Shown here one piece after another: positions 21,126 through 40,900 of a stretch of DNA of 64,000 nt. Position 1 is the stretch's first letter, and each line of letters starts with the position of its first letter. The stretch lies in the NCBI GenBank assembly GCA_003640385.1, contig RCAB01000196.1, forward strand, positions 1-64,000, written 5' to 3'. The DNA is from Setaria digitata. Its lineage: Eukaryota > Nematoda > Chromadorea > Rhabditida > Setariidae. The position numbers and the translations under genes are program-made. The notes below the pieces were generated by a model. It did not search any database, had not been told where the DNA came from, and saw only the letters and a program-made list of their open reading frames with translations.

Positions 21126-23747
21126 AATATAATATATATATATAATATATATATATACATATATATCTAATATCTAATACCTAACTCACTAACTATGGCG
21201 ATTTTACAATTCTTACCATTTATATTAGTAAAAATAAACTGATCTTAACTGTATGGCTAAGCGCTACATATCACCTTGACAGTATTGCACCTGTGATACT
21301 AATATTATTAATCTGTCATCTCTTCCTTTTCCGTTTTACCTGCTTTCATTTTAAAAAAAAAGCATTGCAGGATCGTTTGTAAAACTTTATATTTCTAGGC
21401 TCTTATTGGTGGAGCATTCTCGGTAGGCTTTTTAGTTGGTCCAATGACTGGTGTATATTTTTCACATATTGCTGGTGCTGACTCTGAATTGGCCATTAGT
21501 GGACCAGCTAAATTGGCTGTGGTATTAACAATCATCGAAGTTGTATTTGTTGCTATAGTAATACCAGAAACTCTTGACATCTCACAAAGGGTTAGTGCTT
21601 TAATGATTGTCTGCCATATAATCGGTAAGTTCAGTGGATATTGTGACTGTGGTAAAAACAAACTACAAGAAATGATAAAGAGTTAAAAATACTGCCTTAT
21701 GAAAGCCTTAAGGATCTTAGAAAACTCCAATAAAAAAGTTTTATGAATGAATTTCTACAAAATTTTAGAAAACATTAATTGATAAGGTATTCAAAAATTG
21801 TTTCTTATATATCAAGCCGAACGCGCTTTTTCAATTTGCTGCTGTTGGAAATCGCTTTGGTGAGATATGTTTGCATTATTTATGTAAATTAATGAATAAG
21901 AATTTAGCAGCTTTTCTTCATGTTTCAAACTATGTTTCTGCAATTTCAAGTAATTTCACATATGGACTTTATACTTTCTTGAGAACAGTGAGAGTGATTT
22001 ATTTAAAAATTCTGTATTTATTTGATGTTAATGAAAGGTTGATGGAAAAAATAATTTACAACTTCAAGCTCTAGGAATGATTATTCAGGAGTGCGGAAAA
22101 TGCAGTCCTATGGACGAATCTATTTTGTTTATATGTTCTTCTATTCCGGCCTCGAATTTACACTCTCATTTTTGACACATAGTCGCTTCAACTATAATAG
22201 GTTTATAATAAAGTTTTCTCAGTTTCCGACTAATTAATTTAAGTCTGGAGAAAATTGTGCTGGTCCAAATACCCGTTTTAGTTACATCTAATAATAGTGA
22301 TGTGATTTCACACGAAAAACTCAACATCTTCTAAAAATGTCTCATGACACCAAAAATGAATAAAGTAGAATAGTTGTGAAACTATTTTACTTTATTCATT
22401 CCTTGCAATAAATGATTTCTAGTAAGTTGATTTTCCTTTTTAAATAGTTCGTTTTTATCCATTTCAATTAAATAAAGTGCAACAATCAACTTTAATTAGC
22501 AAAAACTAGTACAAATTATCTCTTTTTAAAAATGAATAAATAAAGTAGAATAGTTGTGATTTCACACGAAAAACTCTAACAATCATACATAATGAATGAT
22601 TTATGAATATATATTGCTTGTTTTAATTTTTCACTAATGAAGTTTTTGCTATTGTTTTTCAGCATGCAACAAGGCAAAATGTACTTCTATGTTGGTATAC
22701 TGATGTTTATAGTACAAGGTAATTATTTGCAAAATTTGTTAGAGTTCTTAGTAGTGTTAAAGGGACATTTCTAAAACACAATATATCTAGTTCGTTTTCA
22801 AAAGTTTCCAGTCACTTTTAGAATAAAAGTATGAAAATATCTTCATTTTAAGAGTTAATAATAACTGACTAGATTCAACAGGTGAAAATTTTCAACTCGG
22901 CGTTATTTTGCCTGTCAGGAATTTTGATCGATCTCAGGAATTTTAATATTTGAAGTAATTTTGAAAAAAAAAAAAAGTGTAAATTATTCAGGAGGAATAG
23001 TTCGTCGAATCCCAAACAACAGGCAGCATGAAGCAATTATTTATGGCATATCATTTACTATACCAGCGTACATTATGATCGGATACAGTAGCAATGAGAA
23101 AGTTTTTTACGTTGGTTTGGCGCTCTATGCATTCGGTAACCTCTTTTATTCATATTGATTACTAGAGCTCAGCTTCATTTCATATTTTAATAGAATGATT
23201 TGCTTAATAAATAAGAAAATATTTTCTAGTGTTACCTCGAGAGGGCTTTTTTTTAATTTTGTCAGGATTTCTTCCCCTCTTCTCTCACTCCTTTACCGGA
23301 TAAAATTCATCTTTCATCAGTTCCATCAAAACAGAGGGAGGTTGCTGAATGGCTTCTCAGTATAAACGATTTTATTAAAACATTGGATGATGCACAAAGG
23401 CTAATTTATTTTAGCATCAAGCCTGGTAGTTCCTTGCTTGACTTCTTGCATATCAAATGAAGCAACAGATGATGTCAAAGGTGTTACTATTGGAGTATTC
23501 CGATGCCTTGGCGCTTTAGCTCGATCTGTTAGCCCACTAGTTGCATCTACAGGTTCATCATTCTTCAAAGATTGTTTCTATTATTAGTAATTCTGTACTT
23601 TCCAAATTCTTCAACGTTCTGTGTAATTCAGTATTTTGGCTTCTTGGCCCTACAGTGTGCTACATCACTGGAGGAGTTCTGTTGATCATTCCGGTACTTA
23701 TGCTCCAGCAACTTTCACCCAGCGCAATTGCAGTAAAAGAAGAATAA
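19549..23747 (+). CDS. mfsd10: Major facilitator transporter, MFSD10-like, 11 exons, complete
   Basis: Exons: 19549-19677, 20179-20275, 20482-20609, 20860-20994, 21399-21590, 21769-21859, 22089-22200, 22663-22718, 22992-23135, 23415-23552 and 23632-23747. Every phase agrees, giving 445 residues, close to vertebrate MFSD10 (about 455). Diagnostic segments: LVLDLLAFTSILPLFPAL (helix 1), NTIGTPF..SVFFGG, the MFS loop 2-3 motif GALSDVYGRKP at 94-104, SRLVGGLSKASVS, IPETLD, SGLEFTLSFLTHSRF and FRCLGALARSVSPLVAS. MFSD10 is an organic-anion transporter of the tetracycline-resistance-like branch; the substrate here is unknown. The start ATG 19549 immediately precedes helix 1, so the N-terminal tail is very short. 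Exon 2 was found only by homology: its frame is closed by a TAG just before its ATATTTAG acceptor. An N gap and TA repeats lie in intron 4. Confidence 0.93.
21065..21170. repeat. TA dinucleotide tract with assembly gap (23 N, 21065-21087)
   Basis: (TA)n follows the N run directly. It lies in intron 4 of the mfsd10-like gene, so coding sequence is not interrupted. Confidence 0.95.
22301..22576. repeat. Direct repeat pair plus short perfect-type hairpin in mfsd10 intron 7
   Basis: A 22-nt unit (22301-22322) recurs at 22555-22576. A second unit (about 22353-22378, containing AAAGTAGAATAGTT) recurs at 22529-22559 with a 4-n insertion. The first copy of that unit also forms a hairpin: arms 22355-22375 and 22380-22400, one mismatch in 21, loop GTGA. 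Confidence 0.85.
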
Positions 23748-25280
23748 TAATTGTGATAATCATACTATGCCATTGCGCTATCTTAGCGTTCTGGTCTGTC
23801 ACATTCTGGCCTGTACTTGAAATTAATGAAAGTTTGGCTTGATTGCTAGTTTGTGTTGAGAGAAATTGTCTTGCGAGAAAATAGGAAATTCGATTTATGC
23901 GTTTCTGTCAAATGCTTTGCATGTACTTCACGTAAGGGCGATGTTTCATCTTAAGTATCATCTGTAAGTACAATTTTATGCAGAATGCTCCTCTCACAGC
24001 ACACCGTCGTGAATTGATTTAAAATACCATCCCGATGAGAAAAACAAAGAAGTTACAAATTGTCACTGAAAAATATTTTTGACGGGTGGATAGTCAGCTG
24101 TGAAATATTCTGTTTCCTTTGCTATCACTTTATATAGGACGAAATGATTTGAGACTCAAGTTGGGGGCAACTAGAATGCAACTTGTTCAAACACAAAATC
24201 GTATCCATTTCTGTTTGAGAAAGCTTCTTCGTACTCTTCATTGTTGCAACAAACAATATTTTCAGATTGTATGTTATTTCTTGTTCTACATCAGATTATA
24301 ACAACCGAAAGTATTAATGGAGATTTCTGATAATAAATAACTCACTTACATAGAGCCAAAGGATTCCACTGTCATCAGTAGAAGGTTAAGTAGAATTTTA
24401 ATTATGATAGTAATGATTATCAAACAACGATCTTTGATGATGAAGCTAAGGTAAAATTGGGAAGCAGCGCAGAAATGTTCAGATATTAGAAAAAAAACGA
24501 AATAAAATTCCGAGAGAGAAACATCCTAACCACTCTTAAGATGGCTTTAAGACACTGAGAATATTTCAAGTATAACAAATGCATGAAGTTAGTAAGCAAT
24601 GTCAACTGTTTGTTGTAACAATTTTTTATTACTTTTTAATTACATGATAAGAAAGTGCTAAAATATTTCAACGCATTCCTAATGGTACAGCAGAAAAAGT
24701 TCGCCAGGAAATTAAAAACTTCATAAGCGGTTTAATAACATATTAGACAGCTCATTCATCTTGTATCAAGAACTTCTGTTAAATTATCCTCAAAATTTTT
24801 GAATTCAAGTTTCGGTTTTAAATAAAAATTGCAGTAATTAACAACTAAACTTTTTAATTGCACCAATATTTTTCACTTTAATTATTTTCGAGGATGTGAG
24901 TGCTTTCTGCATTGCGTGTAACGGTAAAAAAAAAAAGAAAAAAAAATCAAAAAATGAATTTGCATCTAGCTTCCAGTCATAATTTATTTAATATGATTTT
25001 CCAGTTTCAGCAATCAAAAAGATATGACTTTAAACAGACAGTATTTTTAATCACAACTTGGTGTCCCTTACTTCCGTTCTCTTCCACCTGCAATAATTTG
25101 CGCATGGTCGAATTTCAAGTCAGTAAGAGTTCGAGCGGCCAGTGTTTTTGAAAAAAAAAAAAAATATTTCAAAAAATTTTGCTATTAAGGAAATATTGTT
25201 TCAATGGTGTGTGAAAATTTAAAAGATTTTTATGAGTTATGTGTGTCATAAAGAAAACAGTGATTTTAAAAATATATCAT
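23748..25280. other. Intergenic, no gene seen
   Basis: Probable 3' untranslated sequence of the mfsd10-like gene followed by AT-rich DNA with poly-A tracts near 24926-24950 and 25150-25163. The genes on either side converge here. Confidence 0.5.
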
Positions 25281-27343
25281 TTAAATAAATGAATTAATTG
25301 GTGGAAATTTGAATAATTTTGGTGATTGAAGACCTTCCATCAGTTTATATGCTCGGTCAAACGGAAATCTAGGATCAAATTTGGGCAATATACCAAATAT
25401 CCTGTAACTGGCATCATATCCAGACTGTTTCTGCTTTAAAGGGCCATCTTCAGTGCTTTCTCCCACTGCATCTTCAAGTTTATTTTCATGATTTTTCACC
25501 ATTTCTCGATCATTATCTTTTAATTTTCGTTTCCGGTCTTTCAAAATTTTGCCATGCTGTCTCTGCAACGGCTGCATATAAAATTTCTAGAAGAATTCCT
25601 CCTCCATCTTTCTAATAAATGAAATCGATCTGTCACTTCCGGACTTACTTCTGCTCTGGACCAGGAATTTTTTGGTAGCGGTGATGACGCGGCTGTTACC
25701 ATTGAAAATATCTGCTGGAAGCGTGGGATATCGAAAGTTGGGAATGCTGACATCTGCTTCTGAAATTTCCCGACATCAGAAACCAGGGAGAATGAGTTGT
25801 TAGAAGGATATTGTGGCTGTCAGAAGGTCGATAATATAATATTTGAATTTTTGCAATTTCTGCCTCTGAGAATGAGCAAAGTGATTATCGACATGCGTTA
25901 AACACTATTGCAATAAATGCTTAAAAAATAGAGTTAAATTTTGGCTACGCTCCATGTAACTGTGTACAGATGTCTTTCTTTTCAAAATAAAACTTCTGGC
26001 TACACAAAGTTTCATTAATATTTCAACCAGCAAAATTTAAACATTGTTTATGACATCAATCTTAATTCATTTTATAATAGTTATTTTTTAAGCCGCTTTT
26101 TGTAAAAGTGAGAGATAGGGAATATGAATTTGAAAAAAAAAAGAGTTCAAAAAATATCAATAATAATTTTTAGCTTTGGTAAAATTTCAGTTTAGCCTTT
26201 TAATTAATTTAATAACCATAGTCCAGAGTTATATTTAAACATTAAGCTAATTTAGCCAAATAATGCGGTTAGTTTAGCTACCTCAGCTTGCCCAAAAATA
26301 TCATCAGCAAGTTGGCGTACAATTTCATATTCTGCTTGCACGCGTCTTCGAGCACCTTCCCTTTCTTTCCACGCACTTGTGGCATGTTCATTTTTAACGC
26401 TTAATAAACGATTCGTTCCGTAATCATTTTTGAGATTTCTTGAGCGGCGCTAAAGTCGCATCTTTTAATTGTTGGAAACAATAAAGCTACTAATTTCAGT
26501 ATTTCCATTCCAATATTAATTTTTTATCCATAAATTAAGAAAGACTAATTTCATACCACCAAATAAACTAAGAGGAGAATTGTTCAAATAATTATGTTGA
26601 CTAGAATGGACAATAAATTCAAAATGAACAAAACATTCGTTTTGAAACTGAAGATGTTCAGGCTGTGCACTGGTAAGTCGTGCCTTTCCAGAATTTGATA
26701 GCCAGTGCTTCTTCGACTCATTACCTTTCGTTCTTTCCGTTCTCCTCACTGCCACACCTGGTGTGCCAGAATTACTATCAACAGTGCCTGAAAGTTTTTC
26801 AAAAATTTTTGGATAACGCTACACTGTAACATGTTACTGTGGTACTCATCTGTTACCTCAGTAATACCACACACAACCATACTATAAACTTTTGCATTGT
26901 GCTCGATAATCTTCATGTTCTGGAAAGGACAGAGATTTCTTCAGAAATCAGAACTAAAATAAATGCACACTAACCATATGAAAATCGAAATCTTGGGGTT
27001 TGAGCAGGTTCTGAAGGTGCTTCAAACATATATTCGTAATGTCGTCCAAACTGCTTATATGGATGTTCCGATTGATCCGCTGCAAGAAAAGAACTAATTA
27101 AAGTTTCAGTAAATCCAAAATTTGTTAAAAATTTGAAATGATATTTTGGTATATCAAATCGTTTTCTGTAAATACATTAAATTTTAAGAACGGACCGGTT
27201 GTCTTAAATGTTGCAGGTAATATGAGAGATCCCAAACAGAATAGAAGACACAGAAAGGAGTACCAAAGCATCACCAGTGCTATCTTGTGCCAGTTCAGTC
27301 TCAGTCTTGTAAAATCAAAAAATGAAAGCACTGACGGATCTGT
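25281..27343 (-). CDS. Single-span membrane protein with long basic tail, unknown family, about 6 exons
   Basis: Exons: 27343-27196 (or -27176), 27079-26975, 26787-26557, 26449-26282, 25759-25649 and 25571-25281 (TAG... stop at 25281). The first exon enters from an upstream acceptor (GTTTTAG), so the start is missing. It encodes NWHKIALVMLWYSFLCLLFC, one clear membrane span. Later exons are hydrophilic: EAPSEPAQTPRF, then GKARLTSAQPEHLQFQ, then a coiled charged block (WKEREGARRRVQAEYEIV), a PRFQQIF segment, a Lys/Asp block (KDRKRKLKDNDREM) and a conserved-looking end (RIFGILPKFDPRFPFDRAY). The last three exons join in phase 0. The joint between exons 3 and 4 does not resolve, since exon 3 ends in phase 1 and exon 4 begins in phase 0. 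Exon 2 also has a rival frame. No family is recognised. Confidence 0.55.
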
Positions 27344-28289
27344 CTAAAACTATGATGATAATAGTTATTTCAATATTACTGAGTGTCTAATTGCATAGCA
27401 TCTTGTCACCTGAAAATCGAGATTTCAACCAGCAGCAGTTAATTCCAAAACTTAGTAAGATCACTGTATGTAGGGGATTCAAGAAACCCAGAGATTATCA
27501 GCTATAACTGATCAGGGCAGTAAAGAAAAACGTCGTCAACCAACATGACCTGTGAAGTACACCCACCTTCCATTCCCACTTGTAAAATCATTTTTAAAGA
27601 ATTTCATGACATTGAATAACATGTTCCAGCTAACATATATCTTTAAAAAAATGCATGAATGAAAAGTCTGATCATTTAATTAATCAATATTAACATTAAT
27701 ATAATAACATTAGTTATAAAAATTGTCAAAATATCTTGAAATATTGCAATACTTTTTTAATATTTTGAATAACTATCAGTCATTTAATTGATATATCTCT
27801 TAGGATAGAGCAACAGTTTTAAATAGCAATGCTGCCGTATTTTAAGTTCCATATATAAGGCAAAAACCACAAATCGTAGCAAGGTCAATTCACTTTAATT
27901 GAATTAATTAACTTCGCAAATACTTTTAAGCATCTGCTATTAAACTGATACATATGGTCCAATAACGCCTTATGCCTATTAGACTAACATGTTAATTCTG
28001 CAAATAGAATAACCTTATAAATTTCTTAACAAACTTCAAATGGAATAGAGCGTTGAATTTAGGTGATTAACAGGATTCTTTCACACAGATTTCATGAACT
28101 GTTCGTACAGAAAATGAAATCAAATCAACATAATAATAATTACAATATTTCATTCGGAGGAATAGTTCTTTGTTTGATAATATATAAATTATGAAACAGA
28201 AAGTGGGATAGAGATTCTGAATTGCCAGTTCTTCGCCTGGCACCTTAACCATTAATTTCAACAAAAAATTTGAAAAAGTGGCTTTATAG
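27344..28289. other. Upstream of the membrane-protein gene; no gene seen
   Basis: AT-rich. It should contain the missing 5' exon or exons of the leftward gene ending at 25281, but none could be joined. Confidence 0.35.
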
Positions 28290-28427
28290 ATTTCCTTCGC
28301 CATTCTGTATCACACCACAATCCTTCTGTGCGATGAGGTGGCAGTGCATAAGAATCATTCCGACATTTTCAAAATTGATATCAATTATTCTTCGTATTAC
28401 AGTGACGATTCAAAAGAAAGAGCGTAG
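28290..28427 (+). other. Possible exon, protein-like open stretch
   Basis: 45 codons open after a TTTATAG acceptor, reading ISFAILYHTTILLC then EVAVHKNHSDIFKIDINYSS and ending at TAG. It resembles a signal sequence followed by a mature start. It may be an earlier exon of the gene at 29067-29601, but no donor of matching phase was found. The opposite strand is also partly open here. Confidence 0.2.
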
Positions 28428-29066
28428 TGAATTCTCTGCTTCCTGTGGTATCCTCCACCAGTCCACTTCGAAAAATTCCCATTTTATAAAAAGGAAGTAC
28501 TGAATTGTATACTTCTTTGGAGTACTTTTTCCAGTTGATGCTAAAATCATTTTTGCATAGAAATTAAAATGAAAAAAAAACACTGAAAGAATTGAAAGCA
28601 AGAATAAAAAATCTATGTTTAGAATTTAAAGCAGTAATTCCGATTTGTGTATTTTTAAAATTTGTTTTACTCTTATACTATGTTTTACGAAAATTTCATG
28701 GCTTTTGCAAGTCGACCTTCTCGAAGTTGTGGAGCTAAAGCATGAGTTTGGCTAAAGGTAAATCATTAGAATTGGTTTTTTTCTAATCTATTAGTTCGAA
28801 CAAATATGTCTATAATATCATTTTTGGAACTAAAGTTTTTGATTAGAAATTCGATGTGATTTATAATAAAACTTGTCAGGTGATCATATTTCTTTTAAAC
28901 CTTGACTAGTTAACTAAATTTATTGAACAAGATTCATTTGAAAATTAATCTGTATTGAAATAAACGCGGAATTTCACATACTTTTTAATAAAGTGATGGA
29001 CATCGCCAACCACATACAGCATATTGAAAACCATAATTTGTTTCTCATCGAATTTTAAATCTGCAG

Positions 29067-29601
29067 AAGTCAGTAATTGCGAGAACACCCCCAGTTATCA
29101 CAAATAGTGTGAATTCATTCAGGACGAATTATGATTCCCACAGTTACGACGTTCATTGGCATTTTTATGGTAAGTTCATGATCATTTATTTCTATTTATT
29201 ACCTACCTATTATTTATAATATCATTTCTGATAACTGTTGAGTGAATCTTTGTTTTTTTCTTCTTTTAATTTCCAACCGGAACATTTGATTTCTTTTTCA
29301 TTTAGACTATACATACGTGTTTCCACATTTTTTAAACCTAACATGACATTATGAGAAACTAGAAGTTGTCAACCGCTTATTATAAAAAAAAGAAAGATTT
29401 GCTACAGAAATCTAGAAGTCCTGCTGGCATACTGACGTCCCTTTATGTACGACCATTCGTAAATATCTCCTAGGTTTAAAACACTTCACTGAAGCATTTT
29501 ACGTAGTTGATCAAGAAAGCAAACAGCACAATGTGAGATTTCCAGCAATGAATTCCACAGCTGATTTTGATTTGTTTACCACTAGCTGGTATCAATCGTA
29601 A
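29067..29601 (+). CDS. Last two exons of an unidentified gene
   Basis: Exon 29067-29169 follows a CTGCAG acceptor and ends in phase 1 at a GTAAGT donor. Exon 29474-29601 follows TCTCCTAG and ends at TAA. The join is in frame and gives about 77 residues (PPVITNSVNSFRTNYDSH, YDVHWHFYGLKHFTEAFYVV, MNSTADFDLFTTSWYQS) rich in aromatic residues and Asp/Ser/Asn, with N-glycosylation-type NST. It could be the end of a secreted or lumenal protein. The 5' exons are not resolved, though 28290-28427 is a candidate. I do not recognise the family; support is phase, splice sites and composition. Confidence 0.4.
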
Positions 29602-31110
29602 ACTCTCAAGCAATATATTTTATTATTATTTTTTTTTTTTTTTAGTCAAATGGAGTTTAACAAGTCCGATGAAAGTAGACTTATTAGGATAACTTATTAA
29701 AACAACAATGTGACGAATTAAATTCAGCAATATGAAAACAGAAATATGCAGTAAGTCCAAAAATAAGAAGTACACTGTCAAAGGCCTCTGAAATTAACAA
29801 TAACAACAATTCTTGGGACAGTACAAAAAGAATAGAGAAGGGAGAATAACCGGCTTTAAATAATTTTGAAAAAAATACAAAAGAGATCAGAGAAAACGGA
29901 GGACGTGAGGGGAAAGATTTTGTACTCTTCGAGGAAATTCCGATGTGGTGGAATGCTTGATGAAGAAACTTGTATTCTTACAATCCATATCAAACATTCC
30001 TACTTTATAACTGAAGGTAAATCATTTCGCTTTCCCTCTTTTTTCATATATGTCTAACCCAATAAAATATATGTCTTTCAGACGATTTATAATCAAAGAG
30101 ATAAGGATATTCTCAAAATTTCATAACAGATTATACAAAAGAGGATGGCACAATGTTATAAACAGTCAAATGTAAGTCGAAACTTTTGCTCATCATTACA
30201 AATTATTACATGTCAACAACAAACGGTTACTTTTTTGAACCGTTTCAGATGAAAAATAAAATAATCTAGAACAACATAAGAGTCACTTCACGACAAATAA
30301 TCTAAACACTTAGATTTCTGAACCACCAAATAGTAACCGCAATCTTACGATCACCAAAAATGTAACAACGATCTACTTAGCATTCAATATAAGTTATTAA
30401 GTTATAATAAGTTAAAGCCAATAAGCAGCAATATTTTAAACTACAATCAACTGATAGATCTTCACAATTCGATAATGCATAAACAACTTTGTTTCAGAAG
30501 GTGATGATGAAGTGAAATCAATCACACAAATTAAAATCCAAGGCAAAAAGTGTACAATGGTTAGGTACAAGAAGAGATCAAACCGTGGTAAAAATAATGA
30601 ATTAAGTATGAGAATTTCATATATTAATAAAATAAAGGCAAACTTTGATCCCAATTAACATCTTCCTTCAATATTTGAGTGCTGTTAAATAATGATGGTC
30701 AAAATTTACCGCAACCTGCCTCGGTGCTATCATAAAAATGACTTCAATACTTTCATACCTGAAAATAAAAGGCATATAACAAGACTTAATCAATTTGCCT
30801 ATTTCATTGTTTTTAAGAGGTAAAAGAAATAGAATTGTTATTGGTAACTGGAATGAGAGCAACTGGCACTGCCTCAAAAAATCTTACACTCTATTTGCAA
30901 GTATGGAGACTAAGTAATGAGAGTTCTAAAATCTTCGTCAAAAATTTGGTAATTTGTACCACAGCGTAATCATAAAAACAATAATTCACTTGTCCACAGA
31001 ATATCCAGCATTATCAATTAGATTTGTCAAACTCTCTTCACTTCTCTCTTCAGTATTTATTTCAATTTGTAGAAATTATGTAATTACGATTCATATCCAG
31101 CACGTGCAAT
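29602..31110. other. Intergenic, no firm gene
   Basis: A stretch near 29880-30010 is open on both strands with protein-like residues either way, so strand cannot be decided. The remainder is AT-rich. Confidence 0.4.
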
Positions 31111-37995
<6,885 letters not shown>

Positions 37996-40900
37996 AAAAT
38001 AACTTGGTAAGAAGCACTCAAAAGCGCCGACAAAAATGTTTCGGACCCGAAAAACGATTCATATTATGAAGAATGATTGATCCTTGGAACGGTTGGGTCC
38101 AATTCAGTTTTAACCAGTGTGGTTCAATTATAACTTGTTTGATATTACCGAGATCAATTCAGTCCAGTTCAAATTAGCCCCACATGACAATGATTTACTT
38201 TATGCAACTTGACCAAAAACTTTGGAAATACTGAAATCAAATACTGAAGAAAGAAAACGAACAGCAACAACCTTTCAGCATCGCTTCCACTATAAATCAT
38301 TATCACCTGCGGGTACACTGATCGCGAACTGATAAGCTTAAGAGGTAGCACACCACCACCTCCATCATCACATCTAGTTTGTTTCCAATCTCTCCGCTCT
38401 GCTCTCTATTTCTGCCACAATTACTTAACAGTACTATTTGTGCGTTTTCTCAATCTCTTACTCTCATACTAATCACTCTCCTACCGGCAACTTCCCTAAC
38501 TTGAAGTTCCATCTGCCTGCAGCGTTGCATTCACGCTGCGCGCTACTGCCCGTGAAACTCGCCGCGTTCGCAAATTAGTTTCACAGTAACTTCTGTGTTT
38601 AATCCTTCTATCTGGATGTGGAGTGGATTACCGCAGACCGCGTACTGTGTATTACTGTACTGCTTAATATATGCATGACTTCGAGGTTGAAAAACTTACT
38701 CCATTTTATGCGTTGCACCCATTTCACATTCGAATACCGATCGGTTTACCGACCCGTCAAGAATCGTTCGTTCTTGCAACCTGAAATTTCCCTCTTCAAG
38801 AATTTTCCCATTATGCTCATTTACACTAATGACTTCCAGTAGCCACATTATGACATCAAATGGCCTATGGCAATACTGTTCGCTACGGTGATACCTACAC
38901 TACAGTGGTTCCATTTGTGATTGCTAACTTCGCAGTTTGTGGAATAAAGCGGAAAGACTGAAGAAATATGAAAACCTAAAATACGTCTACGTAGTCGGAG
39001 TAAGTCAATCATTAAAATTTTACTTTTCCCTTTTTCGCTCTATTAAGCCAGCTAAAGACAGTTATCAACTACCGAATTATTTCTCCCGCTAATTACACTC
39101 GCTGCCGAATGTCTGCCCTGGTTCCGCTTCCCACTCTCGACTTGACGTGTTCTTTCATTTCCATTCTTCGTATTCTCTCTTCTTGATGGTCGAATGAAAA
39201 AGAGGTGCAGATGAGAATCATTGGATAACATTGTGCTGGATATTCGTAATCATAAGAGGCTTTTGTTCACGTGAGAAATTTCTTTCCGATACGAGAAATC
39301 GCCAAAGGGCAGTAGCAGTAATATGTTTTAGGAGAGTTTCTTGCCGTTGCTTTTTAGAACAGTCATTCAATTTAAAGAATTCGTGTTTTTGGGTTTTTTC
39401 CGGGAATTTTCTAATCATTGTGACTTCCATTTGTCTCAATTATAGCGTCGTTTAAACAGTAACTGCTTATCCGGTCTAGACCAAAACTAATTTATAAGGT
39501 TGATTCCAAGGAACCACTAAGTGAGTGACGGAATTTTCCAGACACTCGTCGAAAGTAATTGTCATCTCCGTTGCAGAAACATCAGCGATTCTTAGAAAAG
39601 CTCGTCTTATCTCCACAATGCATTGTTGTTCAGACCGTTGTATGCTTCATGTAAATAATGTTAGAGAAAGGATCAACAAAATGAAAGGACAAGTGGATTG
39701 TTCTGGATTAAGGGATTGATTGTCTTACTCCATAGATCAGTTCGGGCCTTTGTTCAGCAATTCGTCAAACCTTCTACTTTCAAAATCACTTCTCCTCGCC
39801 TCCAATGACACATTTTACAAAAATTATTTCATTCGACAAAAAAACGAAATGAAAAAGACCTCGAAAACATCCATTAAAATTTCAAAATCTTCACGCTGAC
39901 AATTTTAAGATTTTGCACGCAAAAGTTTTGTTTGGCAAAGTTTTTTCTTTCACTTTTTTAAAGGAAAAAGAAACGAACAAAATGAATTTGCGGAAGTCGT
40001 TCAGAAAAAAGAGGAAACGAATGGGACGGCCTGTTGGAATGGTCGGAATGTTCACGAACACACACACACATTTGCAACGCAGTCTGCGAATGAAGCACGC
40101 GGCCAGGTTTCAGAGGCCCTTCAGTCGGGAATCCGAGACTCGCTGGAGCATTAAAATTTCCCGGAATCGTATACGAATATTTTCTTCCTGTTACTTTCAG
40201 TTTTTTCTTTTTTTGACTCTATTTCGGTGGACAGGTTTTGCAGAAGAAAGTATTAAGTGTCACTGATTAACCATTTCAGATTACTAGTGCTATGGAATCC
40301 AATTCAGATTTTATTGAAGCGAAAGGTCCTATCCTCCTCCATTTCATTGGGACTTCATTATATGCAGTACTATGATGAAACTAAATTTCAGACGTCTAGC
40401 AGGACCCATGAAATATGAATCAGCCATGCTGATAATTGTTAAGCTTATTTTATTTCCACTGATAATAATATTCTCTGTTGGTGACTGGCATGGTATTAGT
40501 GAGAGAAGTGAACAGTAGTAAAACGTATTTTTTCTTTCAGTAATTTGAAGTAGAAATTTCAGCTTTTTATGTAATGTATGGAAGAACTTCGGAGATATTA
40601 CAGAGTTAAAAAGATGTAAAGTCAGACGGAAAGCAGTGAAGAAAGGTGTGACGCATTGCACAATTTCGTAAGATTCATATTAGTCTAGTATTTGTTACTT
40701 CAGAATCTAAATTTATAAAGCTATTTAAAGTCATTTTGGAAGGGAAGCATTCTTCGCAAATTATTCGTTCAATAGGAATGCTTGATTTGAAGCATTCGCA
40801 TGTACCGTTCTTCACTGTCTTTCCCTTCCCTTCACTTTCTGTTACATAGACTTATTTATTTGCAAAAATTAGTAATTTCAGTTGAATTATCGAGCATTAA

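Noticed and set aside
29880..30010. Open stretch on both strands with protein-like residues
   Set aside because: Strand could not be decided and neither reading has a matching neighbour exon.
39913..40266. 117-codon plus frame (Arg/Lys then Phe-rich)
   Set aside because: Spans a CA repeat, abruptly changes composition, and has no domain or splice support.
40344..40661. 105-codon minus frame
   Set aside because: Leu/Ser/Phe/Ile-rich noise composition; no homology recognised.
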